Positions 11,341 to 22,313 are shown, counted from the first letter of the stretch. The stretch is 64,000 nucleotides of DNA from Flaveria trinervia (GCA_025506515.1 CM046456.1:9475708-9539707); one strand, 5' to 3'. Translations and numbers: made by a program. Notes: generated from the sequence alone by a model not told the origin.

Positions 11341-12540
11341 GGCTTGGGTTCCTAACCTAAACTAATGTTTTTACTTTGTATGGCAGGGTGTTCACTACAG
11401 TGCTGAAACCAACACGTGGATTGTAGACAGCGGAGCATCCAGGCACATGACAGGAAACAGGGCTCTTTTATCAAACGTCAAGCAAATAAAAGGAGGGCAT
11501 GTTTCGTTTGCTGGAAACAAGGGAGGCTATATCACAGCTCAAGGGGAAGTTGGAAATCAAAAAGTTAAGTTTGATAGGGTGAACTACGTTCAGCAACTTC
11601 AAAACAACTTACTTTCTGTTTCCCAAATCTGGGATAAAGGTTTTAAAGTCATATTCGACAACAAGAAGTGTTACGTCCTTAAGAAAGACTATGTTATTCC
11701 AAAGGACCAAGTTCTGATGACAGCTTCAATATATAAAGACCTTTATGTTTTGGATCTCTCAACAGCTTTGACAACGAATCATGAAGTTAAGTGCTTTCTA
11801 TCAAAAGCCACTGAGAAGGACTCCATCTCCTGGCATAGGAGAATGGGACACATCAATCAACGGAAGATGAATCACTTGATCCAGAAGGATCTTGTGAGAG
11901 GAGTTAATGTCAAGAATTTCCAACTTCCTGATTTTTGTGTTGCATGCAAAAAGGGCAAACAAACGAAGAAATCGCATAAGGAAAAGCAGGTTCATTCTAT
12001 AGAACTTCCTCTTGAGCTTCTTCACTCCAGTCAGTACAAGAAGCATCGCAGGTGACTTGTATTGCTATGTAGTTACTGATGACTACTCAAGGTTCTCTTG
12101 GGTAATGTTTCTAAAATCCAAATTAGAAACATTTGAATCCTTCAAGGAATTGGTAACTACACTGGAATCCCTATACAAGCTGAAGGTAAGAAAGGTGTGA
12201 TCAGACAATGGAACCGAGTTCAAGAATCAATGGATGGAGGCTTATTGCAAGGAAAAAGGAATTGTGCATCAATTCACTTCTGCATACACGCCTCAGATGA
12301 ATGGTGTTGCTAAGAGAAAGAACAAAAGCTTGATAGAGACATCATGGACAATGCTGGCAGACTCGAAACTGCCTATCCAATTCTGGAATGAGGCAGTGGC
12401 TAATGCGTGTTATACACTGAATCGAGTTCTAATAGTCAAGCGCCACGGAAAGACATGCTACGAGCTACTACAACGACGTAAACCGAATCTGGAGTATCTC
12501 GAACCATTTGGCGCACTGTGTAACTTCTGAAGAAGACTCA
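11341..12540 (+). pseudogene. Copia protease, GAG-pre-integrase and integrase remnant
   Basis: Protease active site WIVDSGASRHMTG at about 11417. The GAG_pre-integrs zinc site follows (WHRRMGHINQRKM then CVACKKGKQ, 11833-11960), then the integrase core. All parts of the DDE triad are compromised. A short deletion at about 12023 removes the HxDLFGP segment carrying the first Asp. A TGA at 12198-12200 precedes DNGTEF. The usual catalytic Glu in NGVAERKN reads Lys (NGVAKRKN, about 12301). The right inverted arm begins at 12348, inside this domain. Confidence 0.88.
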
Positions 12541-13260
12541 AGAAGGTAAATTTAGCGAGAAGGCTGATGAAGGAATCTTCCTAGGATACAACATACCGAA
12601 CAAGAGAGTTTACAACAACTAAATGGGTCTAGTAGAAGTGTGGTGTAATGTTGATGTTCAGAGATATACCACAACACCTACTGGCAAAGGACCCGCCTAC
12701 TTTTTCGACTATGATGGATTCTTTAAGTCTTCAACATCCCTATCTCTCCTTCTGATGATGAATTGGCTAATCGAATGATGGATGATATCTTGAATACACC
12801 AACTCTTGATCCAACATCATCGAGTTCACAGGGAGAATCATCTACTCAGTCAGGGGGAGTAGTCGACGACAGTGACTCCTCCTCTGAAGATGAGGATGAA
12901 GAAGATGACCAGAATAGTCAGGAGCAACAGGGTTCAGTTCCTAAAGTCCATAAGCATCTAACGGTGATGCACCTTCAACTTCGGAACCTCAAACTCCTTC
13001 TACCTCAGATGCAGAACCAAATGTTCATAACCTTGGCTCTGAGGTAGCAGTTCCTACTACTCCTGATCATGTCTAACGTATCATCCCTTAGACAATGTCA
13101 TTGGGGATGTCTGATCAGGAGTACAAACCCGAAATCAGCTGTACTCAGCTGATTATGCCTCTGTTATGGAAAAGGGATACATTCATGATGGTGCTTATCG
13201 GTGTTTTGTCTCGCAGTTTGAGCCAAAATACGTCAGTGATGCACTAAAGATAAAGCATGG
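12541..13260 (+). pseudogene. Integrase-RT linker, acidic and frame-broken
   Basis: The frame passes through YFFDY-like and PISPSDD-like linker sequence, then a Ser/Asp/Glu-rich segment at 12763-12930 (SSSEDEDEEDDQ), and is broken near 12735 and 12940. The corresponding left-arm segment is 8581-8992. Linkers of this composition are usual between integrase and RT in Copia polyproteins. Confidence 0.65.
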
Positions 13261-14750
13261 GTGATGAATGGAAGAAGAACTTCTTCAATTCAAGAAGTAG
13301 GAGTATGGACTCGGGTAGATAAACCTAAAGGTGCTAAGGTCATTGGCACCAAATGGGTCTTGAAATGGAAGAAGGATGACCAAGGGGTCATTATCAGGAA
13401 CAAGGCTCGTCTGGTTGTTCAGGGATTTCGCCAAGTCGAGGGGATTGACTACAATGAAGTGTTTGCACCAGTGGCAAGGATGGAAGCCATCCGTATCTTC
13501 CTTGCCTATGCATCGTATATGAAGATTAAAGTCTATCAATTAGATGTGAAGAGTGCATTCCTTCATGGGGAATTCGAGAGACATTGTATGTCAGTCAACC
13601 TGAGGGATTTGAAGATCCTTATCATCGGGACAGAGTTTACAAACTCGACAAGGCCTTATACGGGCTTCATCAAGCTCCTAGGGCCTGGTATGAGAATCTC
13701 TCAACTCATCTTGTGAAACACGGCTTTCGTAGGGGAGTCATTGACTGCACACTGTTCATCAAAGAAAAAGATGGAGACCTACTGCTAGTACAAATCTATG
13801 TCGATGACATAATCTTCGGTTCAAAGAACGAAGAATTATGCAAAGAGTTTGAAGCAGTTATGAAGAAAGAGTTTGAGATGAGTGCTATGGGGGAGATGAA
13901 ATTCTTTCTCGGGTTACAGGTGGATCAGACACCAAATGGGATCTTTCTACATCAGACCAAGTATGTGGGAGACATTCTCAGTCGGTTTGACATGGAGAAT
14001 GCTTCTGCTGCTGGGACTCCACTTGCTACAAATCATGATATAGCACCTGACGAAAATGGAGATCTGGTAGATGCCACAATGTACCGAGGAATGATTGGGT
14101 CCCTCATGTATCTCACTGCCTCAAGACTTGATATCATGTATGCTACATGTTTATGTTCTAGATATCAGGCTAAGCCTAAGGTTAACCATCTGATCAGGGT
14201 CAAAAGGATACTTTCGTTCTGAAGGGTACACCCACACTTGGGTTGTGGTATCCTCATGATTATGACTTTGAGCTCACGGCGTATAGTGACTCGGATTACG
14301 GGGGCTGCAAGATGAACTACAAGTCTACATCAGCAGGGTGTCAATTCTTTGGGAGGAGATTAGTTACCTGGCAGTGTAAGAAGCAGACCTCGGTTGCATT
14401 GTCAACCTGTGAAACCGAATACGTTGCTGCTGCAAGTTGCTGTTCACAAATCATCTGGATTCAACAGCAAATGCGGGATTACGGTTTAAAGTTTTCTTCT
14501 ACTCCTATCTTTGTTGATAACTCTGCTGCAATTGCAGTAACTAAAAATCCAGTACAACATCGGTATTAAATACCATTTCATAAGAGACTGTTTTGAAAAG
14601 AACTTAATCGATGTGGTAAAAATTAATACTGACTTTCAACGCGCTGACCTCTATACAAAAGCCTTTGATAAACCACGTTTTCTATATTTGTTAGAGGTCA
14701 ATGGCGTTAAAAAGAAAAGTGATGTAATTCCAGATGATGATCATGTGTAG
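13261..14750 (+). pseudogene. Copia RT-RNase H remnant (right arm)
   Basis: RT begins near VWTRVDKPKGAKVIGTKWV at 13305 and keeps YQLDVKSAFLHGE, ALYGLHQAPRAW and IYVDDIIFGS. A one-base loss near 13570 breaks the frame between HGE and the following ETLYVSQPEGF. RNase H covers about 14243-14750 with YSDSDYGGC, TCETEYVAAAS and FVDNSAAIAV. It is interrupted by an indel near 14215 and by a 17-base deletion near 14560 that the left arm lacks. The natural end is the TAG at 14748-14750 after PDDDHV. It cannot encode active enzyme. Confidence 0.88.
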
Positions 14751-14875
14751 TCCGATGCATTGTAGTTATATGTTTCTTTTTCAATTTTTCTTTATTTATT
14801 TTATTCTGTTTAAATTAAATTCACGTTATTTAGTTGTTTGTTAAAATCCTAAAATAATTAAATCCAGTATGATTT

Positions 14876-14896
14876 TAGAATTTTAGGGGGAGGGTA
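14876..14896 (+). promoter_or_regulatory. Polypurine tract after Copia pol (right arm)
   Basis: TTTTAGGGGGAGGGTAGG lies 126 bases after the pol stop, where plus-strand priming is expected. No TG dinucleotide of an LTR start follows immediately, so either the LTR start is mutated or this tract is internal. Left-arm counterpart at 6717-6732. Confidence 0.55.
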
Positions 14897-16096
14897 GGTC
14901 AGCTAGTAGCATAATTAAAAAAACACGAGGGAGAAAGAGTAGATAGCTGATATAAGGTAGATCGTATCTGTGATACCGATTCAAACCTTTTGGAAAATAA
15001 TAGTACACAGGAACAAATCAAAAGGGACTTTAAAATTTTATTTAGAAAAGATGCAAAATTCAAAGTATAAGTCTGTGTAGTTTAAGCAATATAAAAAGGG
15101 AAGATGATAGAAAAACTGGTAACTACTAAGGTAACACAAAGAAAGTAGACCTAGAGGTTGCTAGACCACAAATGATATGTCGGTAGATTCAACACAATAG
15201 CTGAGTAGACCTGACCGGTGATTTCAAGATCAAACTAAGTTGTTCAACTGACTGTGGGCTGCCATCTTATCACTGGTTAACACAATCAACAATATTCCAA
15301 TAAGGGGTAATGAGCATGTAAACGCCATAAATGTGTCCGGATGACCAAAATTAGAGCAAAGCAGGAAAAAAATGAAAGACAAATGCAATCAAGCTAATGA
15401 CATATGTTGTTGGTGCATTCTGTGCAAAAGAAAATTTAGCTGCTCTAACAAGAAGATAGGTTGTGTGCCTCTCTGCTGTGCGATGGCACTGACCTGAGGA
15501 TAAGCATAACCTAGATATTCTAGACTTCATTGTTGTTTGCCGCCTCTCTGTTGTGCGATGGCACTAACCTGAGGATTGGCTTCTCTTTGAAAGCTCTAAG
15601 AATAGTCTCTTCTTGTAAAAATACCCGTAGACCGCTCAAAAAGCTCCTGAGGAATGTTGATTACCATATAAGTGTGGGATCCACAAATGTCAGTTGAAAT
15701 AATTAAACCTAAACCTATCACCAGTTTGTGTCTAAAGTCTGTGTATGGATTTAAGTGGACAAATATACTGAAAATCTTTGTGGCTGCAATTCTTGAAAGT
15801 TCAAATCAATGTGGAATCTAATAGTACCAGTGTGATTTCCTAAATTTGCTAAAGACTCTGGATGAAAACCAAGATGTGAGCATCCAAAGTTTTGATAACA
15901 AGTCCCAAATGATTTGACTTGCCTGTATGATTCCAAAATTGAAGTGGTCCAGGTGAGGTCAAACTAAATTGAACTGCCTATTCTGGAACCAAATCCAGTA
16001 GATGTCTATCTTAGGATTTATCCCTACAAAAAGTCAAAAACAAGCTTATTTTTGTATTTAGTTTAAGTTTCTAGTTAGTCAGTCAAGTTTGTTTGT
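14897..16096 (+). other. LTR-like untranslated stretch (right arm)
   Basis: About 1.2 kb with no supported gene, mirror image of 5512-6715. It carries the duplicated GTGCGATGGCACTRACCTGA word (15477 and 15554). Given the motif arrays and TATA-like sequence further on, it could be the U3 part of a long LTR. No clear LTR ends were found. Confidence 0.4.
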
Positions 16097-16129
16097 GTGT
16101 CGGACTACATCATGAAAGTCAGTATGGGA

Positions 16130-16310
16130 TTAACTCACCTAAAAGGGTCATGTCTGAGATGGCCACATGTGTTTTCAAAGTTTAAAAGGGTCACGTCTGA
16201 GGTGACTAAACTGATTAAAAGGGTCACGTCTGAGGTGACTAAATTCTTTAAAAGGATCACGTCTGAGGTGATCAAAAGTTTTTCAAGTTAAAAGGATCAT
16301 GTCTGAGATG
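16130..16310 (+). repeat. Five tandem GTCAC-n-GTGAC units (right arm)
   Basis: Plus-strand counterpart of 5290-5475. Units carry AAAGGGTCACGTCTGAGGTGA. The 64-codon frame at 16097-16291 is identical in translation to the left-arm frame, with KRVTSEVTK repeated. The unit can fold on itself. Whether it is translated is unknown. Confidence 0.75.
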
Positions 16311-16664
16311 ATCAAATGCTTATAATGTTTATACTATAGTTTGAAAAGGGTTTAAATGTAAAATGGTAAAAAATGCAGAAAATTTCATAAGTATGACCCA
16401 TTCGCACGAATGGACCATTTGTATGGACTTATCATACGAATGGGAGCCATTCGTACGAATGGATCATGAGTATGGACCATTCAACCGAATGGCCCATACG
16501 AATGACCAAGTGGGATGTTTATGTGCGAACGAATGAGTAAGTCGCATGACTGAACTCCAGTCGGACGACTGAATGGGGCGACTAAACCAATCACACGACT
16601 GGGGCACACTCGCCCGAATGAAATGTGCGTATGAGCCTAGTCGTACAATTAAATCTAGGGTTAG

Positions 16665-16673
16665 TATAAATTG
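16665..16673 (+). promoter_or_regulatory. Putative TATA box upstream of the additional ORF (right arm)
   Basis: TATAAATTG followed by GAGAGAGAG. The left arm has the better TATAAATAG. Its position after a motif array resembles an LTR U3 promoter. Not proven. Confidence 0.4.
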
Positions 16674-16800
16674 AGAGAGAGTCGGTCACAGAGACTCACC
16701 ACTCTCAAATTTACCCTCAATCGCACGACTAACGTTACGCTGCCCAAATTTCATTTGATCACTATAAACCCTCGATTCTCACATACTGACCTTCTGCATT

Positions 16801-17000
16801 GATTCTACAGGTACTTTGCGGTGCAGAAACACTACCAAATCATCCAATTTGACACTGAATCTGGACAATTGGACTTATTAGAAAAACCACGACTTATGTG
16901 GCAAAATAACCTAACCAAACGACGTAAACAAATGAAATGAAAGGTTTTAGATGTTAAACTAATGGATTTCGAGCCTTATGAACCAAAACTCGAAGTCTAA
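16801..17000 (+). other. Short conserved frame upstream of the additional ORF (right arm)
   Basis: Opens after GATTCTACAG (possible splice acceptor) and reads QKHYQIIQFDTESGQLD, as in the left arm at 4615-4815. Here one codon is mutated to TGA (about 16937). The conserved reading in two copies suggests former coding, possibly a small exon joined to the ORF at 17341, where TTGCGTAACAG again looks like a 3' splice site. Confidence 0.4.
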
Positions 17001-17340
17001 AACTCAAAATTGGTGAAAATTTGAATTTGAATTGAGCGGACAGAACGAAATGCGAATGGACAGGTTGATGAATTTCAGTCGCACGACTGAAGAGTGCGAA
17101 CAGCTTAACCGCACGACTGAACTATGCGTATGAGTTCGGTCGCACGACTGGTGTAACCGCATGAGGCTACATACGCACGAGTTCAGTTGCACACTCAGTA
17201 GTACGTATGGAGTCATTCGCACGACTGAATCCCAGTCGCACAGCCTCATTCGCATGACAGAAAAGAAGTTTGTTCAAGTCCAAGTGTTTCATGACATTCT
17301 TAACCAATGGGTACTAATGTTTACTTTCCTTGCGTAACAG

Positions 17341-20130
17341 ATGGCCAGCCGTTGGACTATGAGTACGAAGCACAATATTTGTGCTCATCTGGATCTCACA
17401 TCCAGAAATGCTTCAGACTTCTCGGGCATTATCACCTTCCTCAAGAGATCGAGGATTGCACACACTATATCTGCTCCATGTACACCTTATCGGTCTATTC
17501 AGCAGGCCTTCTGGGAAGGTGCGGTAGTTAATCGATCCTTTGAGCCTCACTGTATCAAAGCTATTATCTTTGGAGAGGCTATAGCTATCACAATGGAGGA
17601 TCATAGGATCGTGTTACAGTTGGGGGACGATGCTGAATGTCCTACTAGATTACACCCCTTACTGTCAGAGGATGTTTTCTTCGAGCCAAGTACTCTTGGG
17701 ACATCAATGCTGGGGTGCTCAACAAGAGCAACCTCTGTCCCCAGTTCAAGTATCTTGCTCACGTATTGCTGAAATTCATCGCATCCAGGAAGGGAGGCTT
17801 TGATCAGTTGTCTGACCAGATCCAGAACGCTTATGTTGCGTTGGTGCTGAACCATCCGTTCAGCTTCTCCAGAATGATCTTCACCTACTTGGTGGAGAAC
17901 ATTGAGGGGAAAGGGAAGGAGGGCTTCTGCATGTACCCCCGATTTATGCAGATGATCATAGACCAGAAGCTCCCCTCCCTACCAAAGGAGAAGGATGATG
18001 TTGTAGTGCTTGAGGTGATGGATGATACCACCTTGGGCCGGATGAAGGTATACAGGGGGAAGCAAGTAAAACCCCCTGTTAGGAGATTGTTTGGGCATCT
18101 GGCCCGTGAGAACTATGTGGTGCTAGCTAGGAGAAGTGGCACCACGACGACAGTGATTCTGATGTTGAGCAGATTGCTCTACCCGCCGATGACTCTGATG
18201 ATGATGACGGTGGGGATGCTGGAGATGACATGCCCATTCCACCAAGGGGTGAAGCTACAGACGTTATACCTCCAGTATCTGCCTCCATGGGAGACGTAGC
18301 TGAGTCAGCCGGGTTCCACCAGGACTTTATACCTGGTGAGGAGGAAGAAGAGTCAGACGAGGTGCCATTGACTAGGATTGTGGGAAGCAAGGTTGTTCCC
18401 ACAGAGTATGGACTCCGGGCGGTTGGTGAATGCCCCAGGGATTCGGGAGAAACGACTGCAGATCCCAGCTATGCTCCTGAGTCTGCTAGCCATGCTCTAG
18501 GGGGAGCATCCACCTCGACTGGATCGAGGAAGAAACGGATGGCTCAGCCCCACGGCCAGAAGAAGAAGAGGAGAAGACTCACTTTCGTCACCACCACAGC
18601 CACTACATCTACCATCACCAATACCCCTTCTACAGCCACACCATCCACCACCACAGCCACCATAGCTACCACTACCACACCTCCCACTACTGTACATACG
18701 CCAACCACCACCATATCTTTCAATCCTACATCACCTCCACTATCTCACAGACCCAACCCTATCTTCACCACAGCTACCACTACCACACCTCCCACTACTG
18801 TCCATATACCAACCACCACCATATCTTTCACTCCTACATCACCACCACTATCTCACAGACCCAACCCTATCTTCACCACAGCCACCACCACCACCACTAG
18901 CCACCAAGCAGGACCCTCATCTCATCCCGCACATATATATGGATCTCATCTACCTCAATTTGGGGTAGAAGACCGGCTTTCAGCGCTAAACCGTATGGTG
19001 ATGCAACTGTTAGCTGCTGATGAAGAGAAGACTGCGTAGATCCGACAACTTGCAGATCTCACTGCTGCGCAGTCACACCAGATCTCGGAGCAGGCTCGGC
19101 TGATCGAGGAGTAGGCCAGCAAATGGCTGCTCAGAGCCACGAGATCGCCCAACTCCAAGAGCATAGAGTCACTTCTGCTAAGAAGATTGAGGAGTTGGAG
19201 AATGCTAAGAAGACCATCATGCTCAAACTTAAGGGATCTAAAGATGAGCCTCTGAAGATTAAAGAGGGAGATGGTGATGAGGGTGATGATGATGATGATG
19301 AAGATGATGATGATGAGACTGAGGATGATGAGGGGATGAGGACGAGAGGACAGAGGAGAGGAATGAGGATGATGATGAAGAAGGAGGCGATGTAGTTGCA
19401 TCTACCTCTGCTCAAGGTCAAGAAAGGAGGTCTAAGAAGAATCAAGACCAACAAGCTTCCTCCTCTGCTCCACTAAGTGATGACCTAGTAATCCAAGACA
19501 AAAATCCAAACTATTAGAGGGATGAATTTGATGTTGCTCCCCTTCAGCGGATCAAGACTCAGCTAACTATGATTCTTGATCTGCAAGGGATCGTCAGAAG
19601 GTCGGTGAGTGATACCCCTGAAGAAGGGGAAATAGATCATGATCTATCAAATGAGCAACTAGCTGAGATCTTCAAGCTAAATCCCAATGAGATTGTAAAG
19701 GATGCTCCAACATGCGACTCGAAAAGTGACGAAGAGCTCAACGACATTGATGAAATAGAGATAGAAGATGTCACTACAGAGCACTACCCTTAGTATGCTA
19801 ACAATGAGGGAAAGGTGGTCCCCAATCTGGGTGAATCCCTTGTTAGTGATACATTTGAGGTGTTAGACAAAATGGAGCAGGAGTCAGAGAAGAAAGAGGG
19901 ATCGGCCCAAGCCTCAAATGATGGATGTTGATATCCGAAAGGCTGAATGGGTTGCTTGTTTTGAAGAAGTTAGAGCCCAAGGTGCTGCACCTAACATGAC
20001 GCCTACACCAAACTCTACAGAGTCAAGAAACATCATAAGGTGTCAGGCAGGATTATAGCATGGGCATATTTTAAGGACCTTAATGTTTATGCCGTTAAGA
20101 GGGTAAAGGGCATAGAGTACTTTAGATTTC
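17341..20130 (+). pseudogene. Retroelement additional ORF of unknown function
   Basis: Starts MASRWTMSTKHNICAHLD at 17341. Further conserved-looking segments are FLKRSRIAHTIS and FIASRKGGFDQLSD (about 17783), then NHPFSFSRMIFTYLVENI and MYPRFMQMIIDQKLPSL (about 17860-17990). A Thr/Pro-rich stretch (18590-18900), a helical segment (about 19030-19250) and a poly-Asp/Glu tract (19260-19400) follow. The tail reads YRVKKHHKVSGRIIAWAYFKDLNVYAVKR near 20020-20090. Frame changes occur near 17700, 18250 and 19040-19110, with stops later. Similar long ORFs accompany large Copia elements in daisy-family genomes as I recall them. No enzymatic domain is recognised, and an env-like role is only speculation. 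Confidence 0.6.
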
Positions 20131-20225
20131 CACATGATCCACATGATCTAAGGACCTTAATATATATGAACTTATTATATAGGTTTGAAGTTGTTGTATG
20201 ATTATTCATGCTAATGGATCATACT
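20131..20225 (+). other. Junction between additional ORF and LTR fragment
   Basis: About 95 AT-rich bases with no recognised feature before the LTR end at 20226. Confidence 0.4.
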
Positions 20226-20531
20226 TGTTAGGACCTGGTATTTGAACGAAATACCTAATGATTAACGTGTAAACCAAACCAAATAGTGCGGAATCCTATT
20301 TGATTGGCGATCCAATCAGTGAGAACGCACGTATGATCAATAAAGTATTGAATCTAACGTTAAGAATCGATTGGAATTGATCTACTGCGTTCTATGAACT
20401 TGGAGTATCAACTTGGAGGTTTCTGGACGGCTAGGGTACGTTTGGAATCGAAATCGAATAAAAGCCCTCGTTTTTCCACAAATTGGGTTGTATTTATAGG
20501 TTAGTATTGTTCATTCGTGCGACTGAACACA
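20226..20531 (-). repeat. 3'-end fragment of a Copia LTR
   Basis: Minus-strand LTR piece of about 306 bases that duplicates 20594-20890 closely: TGTTAGGAC..TGGTATTTGAACG on the plus strand, TTTATAGG TATA region near 20490. It stops at the first CGTGCGACTGAAC motif, so the upstream 800 bases of the LTR are missing. Confidence 0.8.
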
Positions 20532-20593
20532 CAAACTTTTTATCAATCTTGATTGAATCACACGTAATCAAGAGCCAAAGCTCTGATACCACT
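20532..20593 (-). promoter_or_regulatory. PBS and short leader between two LTR copies
   Basis: On the minus strand the LTR end CCTAACA is followed by AG and TGGTATCAGAGC (20580-20591), a tRNA-Met primer binding site, then only about 50 bases of leader before the shortened LTR copy. Confidence 0.8.
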
Positions 20594-21733
20594 TGTTAGG
20601 ACTTGGTATTTGAACGAAATACCTAATGATTAACATGTAAACCAAACCAAATAGTGTGGAATCCTATTTGATTGGCGATCCAATCAGTGAGAACGCATGT
20701 AGGATCAATAAAGTACCGAATCTAACGTTAAGAATCGATTGGGAATCTATCTACTGCGTTCTATGAACTTGGAGTATCAACTTGGATGTTTCTGGACGGC
20801 TAGGGTACGTCTGGAATCGAAATCGAATAAAAGCTCTCGTTTTTCCACGAATTGTTTTGTATTTATAGGTTAGTATTATTCATTCGAGCGACTGAACCAT
20901 TAGTATGGTTCAGTCGTGCGATTGAACCATGCGGTCGATTCATCTGCACGACTGAGTGTTCAGTCGTGCACCTGATTCAGTCGCATGAAGTTGTTCAGTC
21001 GTATAGACTATTTAGGTGCATGGACACTCAGTCGCATGGCCTTCGGACGCATGACCATTGTTGGGCCGCATGGATGCTCCCCCTTGGACCTAATTAACCA
21101 ATTCAACATCGACTCATTAATGAAATATTAAACATTATAATTAACAAATAACCATTATCATTTCATTAATCATTCCAAACATTACATCAGAATCAGACAA
21201 ACAAGATCTATTACATTCATATCATGATCTAGGGACATACATGTATCAACAATACTTATGGTTTCATCGCATGAAGACATTATCTAATGAACCAGTCGCA
21301 CGACTGAACCAGGAGACAGGATCAGTCGTACAATTGAGACATGAGAATGACTCAGTCACACAACAGAACCTTCAGTCGTGTGTATGAATCAGTCGCATGG
21401 GTCAGTCGCACGACTGAACCATGCTAATGGTTCAGTCGCTCGAATGAAGATTGCAAACCTAGAAATACCACATAATTCGTGAAAAAATGAGACTTTTGAC
21501 ACTTATATCGTATACCCTCATAACCTATCCATCCAGAGCGTTCAGAAGGTATATTCCAACTTCATAGTTCGCATCTGATCGTATTCTGCTCAATCTTAAC
21601 GTTTCTTTAATCGTTAGATCGATCGGGTTTGCATTCTCACTGATTGAATCACCAATCAAATAGGATTCCACACTATTTGATTCGGTTTCACGCATAATCA
21701 GTTAGTTCTCCGTATGTACACGGTCCCCTAACA
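20594..21733 (-). repeat. Copia LTR with CAGTCG-NN-CGACTG array in U3
   Basis: Complete LTR of 1140 bases. On the minus strand it starts TGTTAGGGGACC (21733) and ends CCTAACA (20594), next to a PBS. A TATA-like CTATAAATAC lies near 20858-20872 (minus). Upstream of it, at 20880-21070 and 21290-21450, are many copies of the GTCGTGCGACTGA motif also seen in the palindrome arms. The terminal 7 bases form the inverted repeat TGTTAGG/CCTAACA. No target-site duplication is visible. Confidence 0.85.
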
Positions 21734-22181
21734 GGTTAGTAACAGACTTTTGTATTTTCTTGGGTGGGTCACTTGTCTCATGGAAAAGTAAGAAACAATC
21801 AGTTGTTTCATGGTCATCTGCTAAAGCGGAATATCGAGCCACGTGTTTAGCAACTTGTGAAATAATATGGATTATAAATCTACTTAAAAAGCTAAAAATA
21901 AATTTTGAATTAGCAGTAAAACTTTTATGTGATAATAAAGTTGCTATGTCATTAGCAGCCAACCCAGTTTTTCATGATCGTACAAATATTTTGAAATTGA
22001 TCTACATTTCATACAAGAAAATATTTCTTCTGGGGTCATTAAAGCACAAAACATCAGTTTGGATTGCCAAGTAGCCGATATTTTTATAAAAGGCCATGGT
22101 CTTAGTATTCTCCAACATGATTGTTTAAGTAAAAAAGCTAGGGTTATATGACATGTGTTGCAATCTGAACTGAGGGGGCAT
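21734..22181 (+). pseudogene. Copia RNase H 3' fragment with PPT
   Basis: Reads FCIFLGGSLVSWKSKKQSVV and AKAEYRATCLATCEIIW, the end of Copia RNase H, then loses frame near 21975 and 22060 and ends before CTGAGGGGGC (PPT, 22171-22180). The upstream part is cut off exactly at the LTR end at 21733, as if that LTR landed in this RNase H. A different Copia lineage from the palindrome element, judging by motif wording. Confidence 0.85.
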
Positions 22182-22313
22182 GTTACAAATGACATTCATA
22201 TTAGAATGCAAATATTTATATATTCTTTGTTATTTTTAACTTAGTTTATTTTCTTGGTGTGGTTAAAACTGAAGCATAAAGTTTGGTCCTTGATTGAAGA
22301 TATATAAAGAATG

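Larger units (their letters stand above)
16380..17240 (+). repeat. Cluster of CAGTCG-NN-CGACTG inverted-repeat motifs (right arm)
   Basis: Counterpart of 4350-5210. One block (16380-16640) lies immediately upstream of the TATA-like site at 16665, and the other (17040-17240) lies between the small conserved frame and the additional ORF. Words include GTCGCACGACTGA, CATTCGTACGAATGG and GTCGGACGACTGA. Confidence 0.8.
12348..17612 (+). repeat. Right arm of the 5.27 kb inverted duplication (Copia)
   Basis: Plus-strand copy of the sequence found inverted at 4009-9279, separated from it by a 3.07 kb loop. Unlike the left arm it is continuous on both sides with more of the same element: gag and protease before it, and the rest of the additional ORF after it. 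The right arm is therefore the parental context and the left arm the partial copy, or a second truncated insertion. Confidence 0.9.

Noticed and set aside
4009..17612. Simple nested insertion of one Copia element in another
   Set aside because: Neither end of the left arm is an LTR end, no target duplication is seen, and the inner junction lies in mid-integrase.
18497..18697. Minus-strand frames over the Thr-rich and Asp-rich parts of the additional ORF
   Set aside because: They are antisense shadows of low-complexity ACC and GAT codon runs.
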